Of a stretch of 64,000 nucleotides of DNA, positions 34,027 through 64,000 are shown in pieces. The notes below the pieces were generated by a model. It was not told where the DNA came from, made no database searches, and saw only the letters and a program-made list of their open reading frames with translations. A program made the position numbers and the translations under genes. Source of the stretch: Kryptolebias marmoratus (lineage: Eukaryota; Chordata; Actinopteri; Cyprinodontiformes; Rivulidae); contig NC_051435.1 in the NCBI RefSeq assembly GCF_001649575.2, positions 8,524,199 to 8,588,198 of the forward strand, written 5' to 3'. How positions within the stretch are numbered: position 1 is the stretch's first letter; each line of letters opens with the position of its first letter.

Positions 34027-37000
34027 CGGGCTATTTTTCCTCCTGACCCTCGTCAACAATGTTCCCGTGTAAGGATTGGATGGCTCATGGGAGGGTGTGT
34101 GGGAGAATGTGATGGACTTCTCTCTAAACTTAGAATATAAAGTTGCAGGCCAGAGAGAGTTTATTCATTCAATTAATCAGAAATGAAAACAGTGGACGTG
34201 GCGTGAAAGGTTAACAGCAGGTATATAGAGTTTGCTCTGGACCACGTTTCACTTTTACGCACAGGATTGCGTATCATTACGCACAGAACATCCGGATAAC
34301 ACATTTAGAAGATGATTCAAGGTGGTTTATTAGGGTTCAAGCGTAGATAATTACATTTAAAAAAATCATGCTAGTTGTAAACTCTTACAGAACAAGTTAA
34401 AGAGACTGCAAGAGCATGTTGCATCAAAGTGAGAACTACTACATCAGGCCAAAAATCTAAATGATTGATGAGTAATAATAAACAATAAAATAAAAGTAAG
34501 AACTTTTTCTGGACTCTTAAATGCATTCATGATGAAATGGCTGCAGGATCAGTGTCTTTCTGATATATAATTTATAATTAGAAAAGTTTTGAGTTTTTTT
34601 TCTGAGAATTTCCGTTTGAGTCTTTGAGAAAAAAATGTGACTTAGAGAAATTTTATTTTTAATGCCAGACTGTCAGTAGTTCAGCCTCCAGATGGGTGAC
34701 TTGAAGGGATGTCTTTCACATCTAATAGTTTGATTCTGGTCTTTGTGTTGTGTAAAGCAGCACCTTTGTTCAGTTTGGTGCCCCTCCACCATCCCCATCC
34801 GGGATGGATGTGATGTAAAAGCACAAGGAGATGGAGCTCTTGAGCAGCTTTCAGCTGCTGATGCCAGTAACACAGACAAGGCCAAGAGTGCAAATTCTGC
34901 CTCCTTAATTCTTGTCTATATCCGTCTCCTAGCCCCAGGGGTGCAGCCCAGCCCCCACCACTAAGACAGGGGCTGGTGACGAAGGAACTGCATAAAATCA
35001 TTCAGCCGCCCGCCCCCTGGCCTGCACACACCCCACCCACTTGCTTTCACTGACCCCATCTCCGTCAGGGTATAAGCCACAGAAAGCCCAGTCTCTCAGC
35101 TGTCATCTACCCCCGGCACTCCACTGCATCTTCTCTGCGTCTGACTTCCCTTCATTCCCTCCCCTATAGAAACCCTGCCCCAGTGTTTGCACCTGTGCTG
35201 CAGTCCAATCTGAGCTCCACTATAGAATCTTAATGGATTCAACAGCCTGGTAGAGCTGGGCTTTATTAAGATGTGATGGCAGGTCAGCTTATGAAAGTGG
35301 TGGTGGTGGGGCAGATAAAGTCTGTTTGGCAATCACAAGTAACCTCACAAGTTTCACTTTGTGAATGAAAAGAAACCTTTCTTTTTACTGTTCGTGATTT
35401 AAAAAAAATCTAAAATAAAAACTAAAAACAATTGAAGTACAATACATCTGAATTCCCTCAATATATAATCCAATCTTTTTTTTTCAGATTAAGTTGTTTG
35501 CTCCAACAGTTTATAAATATGTTTTGCTGTTCTATTACAGAATCTTTTAAAATATCACCTTAGTAAACATGTACAATGTTCCCATAACTAAATATGTAGG
35601 CTCTTATTCATCATCAGTGCAAAGCTTCTTTAAGAACATGATCCTGGAGGTGTGAGGTCAGATCTTTAAGTGGAAGAAGAAACTTCTGTTCAACAAAGGC
35701 AGCAGTGCTAATCTCTTAGGATTTCATTAAAGAAATGACTGTCCTCCATCATGGCAAAATGAAAAAAGTAAAAAGAATTTTAAAAGTCAAGGTATTTGGT
35801 CCATGATTTATTTCAACTATTTCTATTTATTGATACAGTTCAAAATAAAGAGTTTAGTGGTGCATCTGCACACACACACAAAAGAACAAGACAAAAGCTG
35901 AAAACTTTTGTCGGAATTCTCTCTTACAAAAAAATAAACAAATAAACAAACAAGAACATGGTGCTTTATCTTATATTGGTAAGTGTTTAGAAGTAGTGAA
36001 ATATTTGGAGGCTCCTTTATCATTTGCAGTACTTTGCACAGCTTTCTTTTGGCAGACTTGAAAGGAATCATATTAAATCCTGCATTTCTTAAAACACCAT
36101 AAAACACATTTAAGACAAGCATGAATAATTAAACTTTCTTTCAACAGCTATAGCAGATTTATAAATGTGTACAAGCAAAATAGCAGCCTCTAAAATGGTT
36201 AAAAACTTTGCTCGCTACAACAAAGGGTTTACACAAGAGGCTAAGAAGTGAATGAGCATGATTAATAATTCATTTTTAAATTGTACGGCATGACCAATCA
36301 TCAAAAATAACCGGTATCAATATACCTGTCAAAATGTTTTATATTATATATTTTTTTAAAAAGTTGTCTTAAATATGTTTGTTCATTCATTTGATCTATT
36401 TCAGGCCTGACATGTGTGCTGCTGTTGACCCGGGGAAGTGCAGTGTCACGTTTGACACGTTCAGGCAAACGGTGGGCTCATCTTTGGGGTCTTCTCCTGT
36501 TCTGTGACCTCACATAAATGCCATTAATATCCATCTATCCATCCATGTACAATGTTAAAGTACCTGCCTATTTTTGCTGTCACTGGTGTGATTTCTCACA
36601 ATGTGTGGAATCCGTGCCACGTCTTCTTAGCTGTGCTGTATACATGACAGTGTTGAGACAGTGTCCTTAAATGCCTCAAGCATTTGTTGATTTGTGGATT
36701 GGTGAAGTCCAAAGCTCAATGAAGGAAGAGGAAACACGGAAAAGGCTTCTTTAGGAGTACTGTTTTGTATGGTGGGGAGTTAGCTAGTGAAACAACACCT
36801 ATTTAAAATTATCCTAGTTAGGGCCACGATTAAGAGCACTCAGTTGAGCTGTCAGAGCAAGTGATAGTTTGTTTGGCTTGTATTCCCGTTTTGGCAACCT
36901 TGTTTTTCAGATGGCCAGAATTACTTTGTTTGTGTTTTTTTTTTTCCACTAAAAAGTTCAGACTGCCTATTTGTGAAATACCAATTTTGCATTTAAAACT

Positions 37001-37106
37001 TACAGTTTTTATCAAAATATTTTGCAAAGATGTTTTTAAAGCATGTATTTGATTCTCAGGCTGATGGAACAAACTCAAAAATATATATATTTATTTGGGA
37101 AACTGT

Positions 37107-37370
37107 TACGGGAGGCAACAACAAAAGTGGCGTCCCTATCTCCAGCAATCAACAATCAGGAGGTGGGGGTACAATCCGGATAGGTCACATGTCTGCCACA
37201 GGGTAATCATATGACTACGCACGTACACACTCACAACCAGGATTGATTTAGTGCATGTTTTTTGGACTGTGGGAAGAAACTGGAGCCTCCAAAGAAAACC
37301 CGCCCATGCATGTGGAGAACACGCACAGACCTTTTTGCGGTGAGGTGACAGTGCTTACCACCAAACCTTT
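37107..37370 (-). repeat. fish interspersed repeat, reverse orientation
   Basis: GGACTGTGGGAAGAAACTGG, GAAAACCCGCCCATGCATG, GGAGAACACGCACAGACC and GCGGTGAGGTGACAGTGCTT in this order are the reverse complement of the repeat seen forward at 61715-62018. Confidence 0.7.
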
Positions 37371-38574
37371 GAGTTGCTTTGTATTCAAAGTATTTACCAA
37401 CATTTATAAGAGCATTTTTAGATGCAATACACTGCTTAAGTGCTGCAGCCACACAGTAAGTCACACACATAAATGAAAATTTAATTAATCCCACCAAGCA
37501 AAAACAGATTTTTATTTATTATTTTTAAGTTTTACTTTAGACTCAGTCTAGTAAGCTCTCAAATTTTTTTTTATTTCAAAGTTCATCTGACTCAGATTTC
37601 CATCTGAGGATGATATCTTCTGTGCTAAAGGTATGAGAACTGAAACCTCAAGCATGAAAGAGTAAAAGGTGCCATCAAGATTCTGTAAATGAGAAATGAT
37701 ACAGGCACTGATTTCAAGACACACCTGTCCTGACCCTGGAGTGCTCCTACGTTAAGCATGATTAATGAAATGTGAAGAACTTGAGCTCGGGAGCAAAATC
37801 ACGGGATGAGTGCACTATGGTGTAAAGTTCCAAAGATGTCAGAAGACCCCTGGTCACTGACATTTAGTCTCTGTGGTGGGTTGAAACATTAAGAAAGTAA
37901 TTGTAGGGAATGGAATGACTGAACTCACAGACAAATTCCCTTTGCTACAAAACATGAAGCAGAGGTCACACAGCCATATGTAATGACTGGAGAGTGGATT
38001 TTAGACTCTGGTGCCATCCGCTACCCCTCTTTTTAAACCCTGAGCATTTCCTTCCCTTCCTTCCTTCCATGCCAAAAGGAATGAGGCTGTAACTGAGCCT
38101 GGGGGGACAGATGGTGCCTATTTTTAGCCCCTCCATAGAGGTGTGAAGTTTCTTGGGATTTCTATGAGTGGGGGGCCTTGGCTCCTTGAGGGGGCTGATG
38201 CAGCCTCTGTGGCTCGCATATTCTCTTTCCTTGCCTCGCACTCTTAAAAGACTTTCAACGGGATTAGATGGGGGCAAGTTAAACAAAGATACCCACTGCC
38301 CTTTTTACTGAGGGCACCAAATAATAAAGAGAATAGAAAAGTGACACCAAGCAGAAAAGTACTTTCCCCACATTTATTTTCTTTACTTCATGACTTGTAC
38401 TCTTTAACAAATTTAAAAGACTATAAGGCTGCCACAACAGGACAGTATGGCTGTCAAAATAATAACTAATCATACAAATAACCAATGGAAAGTTAGTTTT
38501 CCTAAAACTGGCCAAAACAAAATTTTAAGCTTGGGGTGTACTCACTTTCTTTACAGTAGCTAACTTCAAATAAT

Positions 38575-38700
38575 CAATCCATTTATCCATTTTCTGTACC
38601 TTTCTTCTCCATTTCTGCACTTATCTCCAGCAGTCACTGTGTGAGAGGCGGGGGACACTCTGGAGTGGTTGCAGGTCCATCACACTTCAGGTAATACTTG
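38575..38700 (-). repeat. fish interspersed repeat, 3' end fragment
   Basis: Begins CCATTTATCCATTTTCTGTA and continues TCTCCAGCAGTCACTGTGTG, AGGCGGGGGACACTCTGGAG: the reverse complement of the GGTACACCCTG...CCAGG end of the same family. Confidence 0.6.
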
Positions 38701-40684
38701 AGTCAATAATGAAGTTTTCTTTCATTCGGTAAATAATTTCATACATCATTTTTTTTCTTCAGTAATTGCACTGAAAATGTATTTTTGTTTAAATATTTAC
38801 TGAAATATTTATGTAAGATAAACAAACAAACAAAAGCAAAACATTGTACACCTTTTTTCAGATATCATTTATACCTGTACAAAGAGTTTACAGATGCACA
38901 TTTTTTACGTCTAACCATTGCTTTAGAAAAAAAATGTTATTTTGCTTTATTTGTCTTGTCCCATACTTTAACTTTTGTTTATTATCATGGAATTAAAGGT
39001 CAGGTTTTCTCTTTCAAGACAATACAGATTCTAACTTGTCTTGTAATATACCAACACCACTTAGCTGATTACTCACACCCTATTCTGAACAAACGTTTTC
39101 ATGCATCCTTGAAGCACCCCCATCTTTTATTTCAGTCATCTCAGGGCCAAGACTGTGTTTGGAAGCCTGGCAGAGAGAATGGGGATGGTGCCTGCTTGTC
39201 TATTTACGTCCTCTCTTAAGCCAGGTCAACATCTGAAACGCACACTTGGAATCGTAGACAATGTAGGATCCCTTCATGGAGGACAGACGCTGGTTCTTGT
39301 TAGAACTCACGTCAGCCAATCAATGACTGGATTTAGAGGGCATCTGATGACAGGCCTCACAATAATAAACGCACAGTGCATTGCAAAGGCTTCTCGGGTT
39401 CTTCAAATCCTCACTTAGCAATGTTCCAGTGTGTATGATGCCGTCACTGATGGCGGCTACTTGCCAAGGGCAAATCTGAACAAAATAAAATAAAATAATT
39501 TAAAAACACCTGTTAGGATTCATTTACATTTTTTTTTAAATTAAGACATATTCACTCATGGCTGTTGCTAAACACCATTAAAAGTGTAACAAAAGGAAAC
39601 TGGTCAATGACTGCCATAAAGTAACACTGTTAATGGCAACAGTAAACACAAAATGCTTGCCTTGTGCAGTGACAGATCTGTTTATGTTTTCAGACATTAA
39701 GCTTGTGTAATTGAATCGTTTGTTGTGCAGATCTGTTTTGTGATCCCACCTTCAGCCAAAGCTGGGTAAATATCCTGCAGTGAAACATGATGCCAGGAGA
39801 AAATTTAGGGACCCCTGAGGTCTGTGTTTTGATCACCTCCTTGTAAAGAGTTAAAATGAGCCAGATTAAACAGAGCAGCACTGAAAGGTTAAGTGCACAG
39901 GCTTAATGTTCTGTTGTCACATTTGCCCTCTTCACTCTACATTTGCATCTTTCCAGCAGGGGCCAAAACATTTCACAGCCTTTTCTGAAATATGATACGT
40001 TTTGGTCTTTCTTTTTCTTTCTTTTTCTTTTTTTTTTACAGCCAGACTCAAGTTTATTTCAGTGGGTTATAGCTTTCGGTTACTCTCCACTCTGATGCAC
40101 AAATGGTGCATTATGTTTTCTCACAAAAGTATTGTTCTGAAATAATGCCTCAACACCAAAGTGTTTATTGGCATGTTTATTTTGAGGGTTATACTTTTAA
40201 ACAGAAAATGAACATTCTTATCAAGCAAGCCAGATTTGAACTTACTCGACTGAGAATCTTCGATTACCGTTATTAACTAGTCCCACAATCTTTTTGATGA
40301 ATATTTGATAATTATATTCACAAATTTAATAACTGTACAATACAACTAAGCATAACATGAATACAGTGTTGGCTTTTTAATAAAAATGATATTGTAAGAG
40401 AAAGTATCATGTTTAGACAGCAGTTTACACAGTGTGTGATCTGTGCAAGCATTTCATTAAAGGTGTCAGGCCAGCTGTAAAGCCATCACAGCTTCTCCTC
40501 CTTGGTTGCAAAAATAACACGAGCTCTTTCTTATGCACCTTAAGCAAATTTATATTATAACCTATTCATTTAAAATTCTGCTGCACATTGCAGGACTGTT
40601 CAGATCTTCTGATTAAGCAAAAAAATAGTGAGTTTAAAAATACAACATAAGTCAACTACTGCATTCTTCAAAACAGCAACATCA

Positions 40685-40768
40685 ACATCCATCCATCTGT
40701 TTTATTTACCAGCTTCTCCTTTCTGGGTCACGAGTAGCTGGTGCCTGTCTTCAACAACAACAAATTGT
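40685..40768 (-). repeat. fish interspersed repeat, 3' end fragment
   Basis: CATCCATCCATCTGTTTTAT, CCAGCTTCTCCTTTCTGGGT, GAGTAGCTGGTGCCTGTC: near-identical in order to the fragment at 57606-57695. Confidence 0.6.
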
Positions 40769-42020
40769 TGTAACTCAGTATTTATTCATATTTAAGCAGT
40801 TTAATATTGGTGACCAGCTTTGACGTCACAGGCAATACAATACAGTACAATACATTAAAATGTAATATATTATAATATGAAAACTGTGGTTTCCTTTAAG
40901 AAGTGTAACCGTTCCCTCACCTGTCTGTTATGAAGCCTTTCAGAGTAAATTTCTGCACCTATTCCAAGTTTGCCACTGGATGTCAGCAGAGCTCCACAGA
41001 GTTTCAGGAGGACCACCAGCTCCACTCAGAAGAGAAAGAGGGAGGGGGGCAACAGGGGTTAGCTCAGTTGAAATCCAGAGAAAAGACTCAACGTTAATGC
41101 ACATGTAATGGAAACATTTTATTAGGTTTGGGCACATGTGGTGTTAATTATTAACATGCTTAAATACACAACAGTATGACAGCATGTTGCACCAGATCAT
41201 GGATCTTTATTGCTGAATCTCTGGTAATAACTTCCACATAAGTGAGCCCAGTCTATTCTTCCAACCCCCTTTTTTAAAAAGTGTAGAGGTATTTCCTGAC
41301 CTACTCAGGTCCTGATACTCACACACCCACTTTGTTCAGACTGCTGAACACAGCAGAGTGGCAGTCACACAGCCTTCTCCACTGAGGATCAGTCTTGCAG
41401 CGATCAGCAAATACACTGACCAGTCTAATCCCACCACCATGCAGCCTGTTTGTGGACAGTTTGCTCTCTCTCTGTCTTTTTTTCTTTCTTTCTTTGCAGG
41501 CAATTTGCCTCAAAGAGTGTAAAGAGTTTGTTGCACATAAAGCATTCTACACGAGTTCACCATAAGCAGGCAGAGTCCTTCCCAGCGGGCATGCATTTTG
41601 TTTTTGTTCCAAGTGAAAATAGTTGCTGAAGGCTGATACTTGTGTGCAGAATTTTACTACCTAATGAATCTGGAAACAAAAGATAATAAAATAATTTTGT
41701 GTGTCAGAACCATGTGTAGCTTCAAGTTTGCCCATATAAAGACAGCTTGACAGAAACAATTACACTGTGCTGATAAAAGATAAATATAAGTAATCTATTA
41801 ATAAATGGATTTAGTTTCCCTGGCAAAACTTTCTGCTGCACCAATAAATTAACTACTTAACAGCTTTATTCACATTACAAGCTCAAAAATGTCTAAAAAT
41901 GTAAGCAGACTCATGGTTTCATCAGCCACATTTAACATAAAATAATAAAATAGGCGTTTTTAGTTTTTATTTTTTTAGTGGAAGACCAATCTAAACACTG
42001 TGCGCGTGGTCAACCGGCAG

Positions 42021-42075
42021 CCAATCAGCATCCACTTTGCAGAGGAGAGGAGACACCCAAAAACTCATTCATTGG
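42021..42075 (+). promoter_or_regulatory. cps1: CCAAT-type boxes upstream of cps1
   Basis: CCAATCAG at 42021 and an inverted ATTGG at 42071 within 140 bp of the cps1 ATG, in a locally GC-richer stretch. No TATA box seen. The transcription start is not determined. Confidence 0.4.
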
Positions 42076-42155
42076 TCCAACTTTTAGAGAATAAGTCATT
42101 TCCCACTTCATTCTCGTCCGGGCGAATTAACCTAAAGAGTCAATTTGGGGCTAAC

Positions 42156-60835
<18,680 letters not shown>

Positions 60836-61714
60836 GTGAGAGAAAACATATCATAGAAATGACAAATATTTGAAGCAGTTTGAGAATGTTACTGTATATT
60901 TTGGCAAGTCAGGAAATAATTTCAGTTACTATTTAGATATTTTTAGAGTAGTTCCTAGGATTGTGCATCTTTGTTGTGTGGCCAATGATACATATAGTAT
61001 CTGAGTACACTTCTAAGTCTGATTCAATACAATAACGAGACATGATCAGCAAAAACCAATACAGTTCAGTATGATTCAGCACCTAATTATTATTTGGTGC
61101 TATTCAATATGAGTTTGAGTCAGCCTATGGAGATTCAATTCAATGCAATATGACAAAGAAAAGTATTGATTTCATCAGTTAATTTTTACTACTTGATAAA
61201 AAATGACTGCCCTCAAACAGGTCTTGATTTAAAATTACAATAAACTTTCATAAAACTTGACACACAATTAACAGAATATGGAAAAAATAAAACCCTGCCA
61301 GTCAGCAGATGAGCTTAACACCTTTCCTGTTTTATGAATAATAAAGCACAGGTTATTTTAAAAAAATATATTTTTCTTTCTGGAATATTAGTTTAACCCA
61401 GACCATGGTCAAGCACACTTTCTGTGTTTGTTGGTGTTTATACTGGAGCTACTGCACATCTACTTTTAAAACTGAATCATCACTTCTGAGAAAACATTTT
61501 CACTAAACAGTTGGAACAGCACCAAAAGAAAAAAAATGGTACTAAATGAAGAGTTTAGACGAGGTAAATTCTTCATACACAAATGTAACTACATTTTTTA
61601 ACTTCTCTGTTTATTTAAAATGGATTTCTGTAGAAATTAACCTGCTTGCAAACATTAAATTAAATAACTGAATGGATCAAATTTTATCTGTGCAAAGCTG
61701 TAATATCACAGAAG

Positions 61715-62018
61715 GATGGCATGGTGCAGTGCTTAGGACTGTAGCATCACAGCGACAAAGTTGCTTGTTCAAAAGTTAGCTGCAGCCTTTCTGTGTGGAG
61801 TTTACAATTTTTCCCCTGTGCATTCATGGGTTTTCTCTGGGTACTCCGATTTCCTCCTATAGACCAAACACATGCATGTAACGGTAACTGGGAATTCTAA
61901 ATTTTCCTGTGATTTGTCCAGGGTGTACCCTGCTTTTCACCCAATAACTGCAGGACATAAAGACACCAACTCCTTGTGACCCTGCATGAGTAAAGAAAAT
62001 GCATTTATGGATGGAAAG
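61715..62018 (+). repeat. fish interspersed repeat, longest copy in window
   Basis: Starts GGCATGGTGCAGTGCTTAGG, has TTTCTGTGTGGAGTTTACAA, CTCTGGGTACTCCGATTTCC, GTCCAGGGTGTACCCTGC, and ends ATGCATTTATGGATGGA. The head resembles a tRNA-like SINE promoter region; family not named. Confidence 0.75.
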
Positions 62019-63879
62019 CTATAATAGACCGATGCATCTATCCTAAAAGTGCATCTATTCACAGCTGCTCTGCCGATCCAATCACATTGTACTCATGCAT
62101 ATTGGTTTCTTTTCACATCCGTAATAGCTACAAATGATAAAAATCTTTTTTTTTTTAAATGAAAAACAAACAAACAAGCAAACAAAAAGAAAGCCTTGTT
62201 AACAAAACTGTGATATTGCCCCACCTACAAGTCCCTTTATAAGCCAATTCTTGCTGTTCATAACCTACCAATGGAGCTGGGCATGTCTTGATAATGAGTT
62301 TTCATAAATACAGTTGGCACTGAGAAATCAAAAAAAGGTGTGGATTAAAGTTCAGAGGTGTTGATGTTGAGCGCTAAGCATAAAATGTGTGTTGGACTTA
62401 CCCATTCTAAATCCAGCAGCAGGCTGTTCACTCAGATCTTTCAGGTCTTTCATGCCCATAACACACTCTCAGTCAGGGTTACCCTTACACATAACTACTG
62501 TTTTGGCTCAGAGGCATAACAGCAGTTGGTTGACTTCAACCCCCTAATGCTGCCTCAGTCCTTATAAATGACACTGAGGCTAGCAGAAGGTGTCTCAGAC
62601 CCATCTTGAGGGGTTCTGTTTAAGGACCTAAAGTTTTGTTTGACTTTAGTTTGATGATGGATCTTACATTAAAAACAATAGAAGACAAATAAATTTTAGA
62701 CAAGTAAAAATCAATCGATCAATAAAAAAGGTATTTTAACCATCTTAAAAATATACAGTTAATCAAACCAAAAGTAAGATGGCACTTTCCTTAAGGTACT
62801 ATTGTCTTATCTTTGCAAGTTTATTGAGCAACAGAGATTGGATTTATTTATTTGGATTTTCTCAAGGCCATGCTCACAGTTGAGACTTCCACACTTCCTA
62901 TCATGTCTTTTTTTTTTTCCTTTTTTCTACTTTAACTCATCCCTGGCTCCATGAAATTGAAGACCTTGTGGAATTATGTGGACCACAAAAATGCAATATA
63001 TCTGCAGTTACTGGTAAAATATACTTCTTCCATTACTCTTGGTCATGTATTGAGGTACCACTGAGGACCGATTATCTAGTACACACGCAGATAAGTTCAG
63101 CGTGTCTCTTCAGACTTTTACCTACATATTCTATTTCCGCACCAATCTTGAAGAGGTAGTTTGCTTTTAATGGGCTGGAATAACTTCAGTAGAGCCATGG
63201 GGAGATAGCTCTGGGAAGCTATTTTGTATTTATAAATGGTACCTACCTGGTGAAGGAACAGTTGGTAATGATTGAGGGGAAAAAGGCTAAACCTGACGAG
63301 AGACAAAGCTGGGAGAAAGAGTGATGATGATAATGATGATGAGGAGGAGGTGTAGGGCATACAGTCTTTCTCTAACTGCTAGACTTTCCACAATTTCTCT
63401 TACATCTTTCATAAACTGAGTGGGTAGAGGGAAAAAGTCAAAACGGAGAGAAATTAAAGCAAGCTTAAATTCTCAATTTTATTTTTTAGATTTGCCCTTT
63501 TCTTGGCAGAGTAGAGCTGTAATTCTTGTAGGTTTTTAAAATGTATGTGACTGAAATAAGAAGAGGCTAAAAGAGTGGGTGGGGTGTTATTACAAGGACG
63601 TGATTGAGCACAAAGACACCTTTTTAAAATGTCAAGTGGGTCTAATTGCACAGTCTTTTAAAATATTATCATATACAATCCTAAACACCACAAATGTGTG
63701 AAGAAAATCTCAGGTTGGTTGCCTGCCTGAAAATGCTCAGTCTTGAAGTAATCAAGTGCTTAAAACTGCACAGTTTCTTCATTAACAGCACTAACACAGA
63801 CTGGCTAAATTAGTCCATATTTTTAAATTTTTTTTTGCTAAAAGCATCCACTTTAAATGTTTTCATTTTCCATTTAGTG

Positions 63880-64000
63880 GGTTGATACAGTGGAGGCATG
63901 ATGTCTCACAGAAAAAAAAGTTGCAGGTCCAAAACCTGACTGGGATGTTTCTGTGTGGTGTTTGCATGTTTTCCTCACTCATTTGTGTGTTTTCTACGAG
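63880..64000 (+). repeat. fish interspersed repeat, head portion running out of the window
   Basis: TACAGTGGAGGCATGATGTC, GTTGCAGGTCCAAAACCTGA, TTTCTGTGTGGTGTTTGCAT: the first part of the same family as 61715-62018. Confidence 0.65.

Larger units (their letters stand above)
34041..41996. other. divergent intergenic region between myl1 and cps1
   Basis: About 8 kb with no gene recognised on either strand. It must hold the upstream regulatory DNA of both genes. Notable parts: a GC-richer segment at 34.68-35.34 kb with E-boxes (CAGCTG), a CACC-type box and a TATAAG; repeat remnants at 37.1-37.4, 38.58-38.70 and 40.68-40.77 kb; a pyrimidine tract near 40010-40040. No trace of a LANCL1 coding exon was seen. 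Confidence 0.65.
60836..64000 (+). other. cps1: cps1 intron 26 (incomplete)
   Basis: At least 3.1 kb. It has repeat copies at 61715-62018 and 63880-64000 and no coding exon. The open frame at 62968-63159 lacks family similarity. Confidence 0.75.

Noticed and set aside
34041..41996. Search for LANCL1 or other syntenic gene remnants between myl1 and cps1
   Set aside because: No exon-like blocks with recognisable protein were found on either strand.
42000..42155. In-frame open extension upstream of the cps1 ATG
   Set aside because: It contains no ATG, and the protein from 42156 aligns with the human start MTRIL.

Overview
The window is vertebrate nuclear DNA, almost certainly from a teleost fish. 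It is AT-rich, has split genes with GT-AG introns, and carries fish-type interspersed repeats and many microsatellites. Three protein-coding genes can be read exon by exon: map2 (+ strand, 5' end outside the window), myl1 (- strand, complete) and cps1 (+ strand, 3' end outside the window). The same three genes keep the same relative orientation on human chromosome 2, where other genes separate them.

Region by region. 1-1600 is map2 intron. 1601-25949 holds sixteen candidate map2 coding exons: the PKA-RII-binding helix exon, a PPSPPPSP exon, two unusual symmetric cassette exons, one giant 3051-bp projection-domain exon, basic and proline-rich exons, and then the microtubule-binding repeats. 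The 3'UTR probably runs to about 27.6 kb. About 1.3 kb of intergenic DNA separates map2 tail-to-tail from myl1. The six myl1 coding exons lie between 33898 and 29445 and encode a 191-residue fast-muscle essential light chain of the long A1 type, with a TATA-like box about 120 bp upstream of the ATG. From about 34.0 to 42.1 kb is the divergent myl1/cps1 intergenic region, with no gene recognised. cps1 starts at 42156; 26 exons are readable to 60835, covering residues 1-1113 of about 1500. The rest of the window (60836-64000) is intron with repeats.

The map2 coding exons from the giant exon to the 46-codon exon, and the two before it, all begin and end in phase 1. They can therefore be skipped in any combination, which is the known basis of high- versus low-molecular-weight MAP2. 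The repeat-domain region holds five repeat-type exons rather than four. A 96-bp exon at 17784-17879 encodes a strongly diverged extra repeat between R1 and the normal 93-bp R2 exon, and is the most interesting single observation. The giant exon also contains about 200 residues of nearly pure E/K/R sequence that looks like a single alpha helix.

cps1 encodes the fish glutamine-dependent form (CPSase III) rather than the mammalian ammonia-dependent CPS I: the glutaminase Cys-His-Glu triad is intact at residues 294, 378 and 380, and position 294 is Ser in human CPS1. The three genes serve different tissues (neuronal cytoskeleton, fast-muscle sarcomere, mitochondrial nitrogen metabolism); I see no functional link between them beyond shared synteny.
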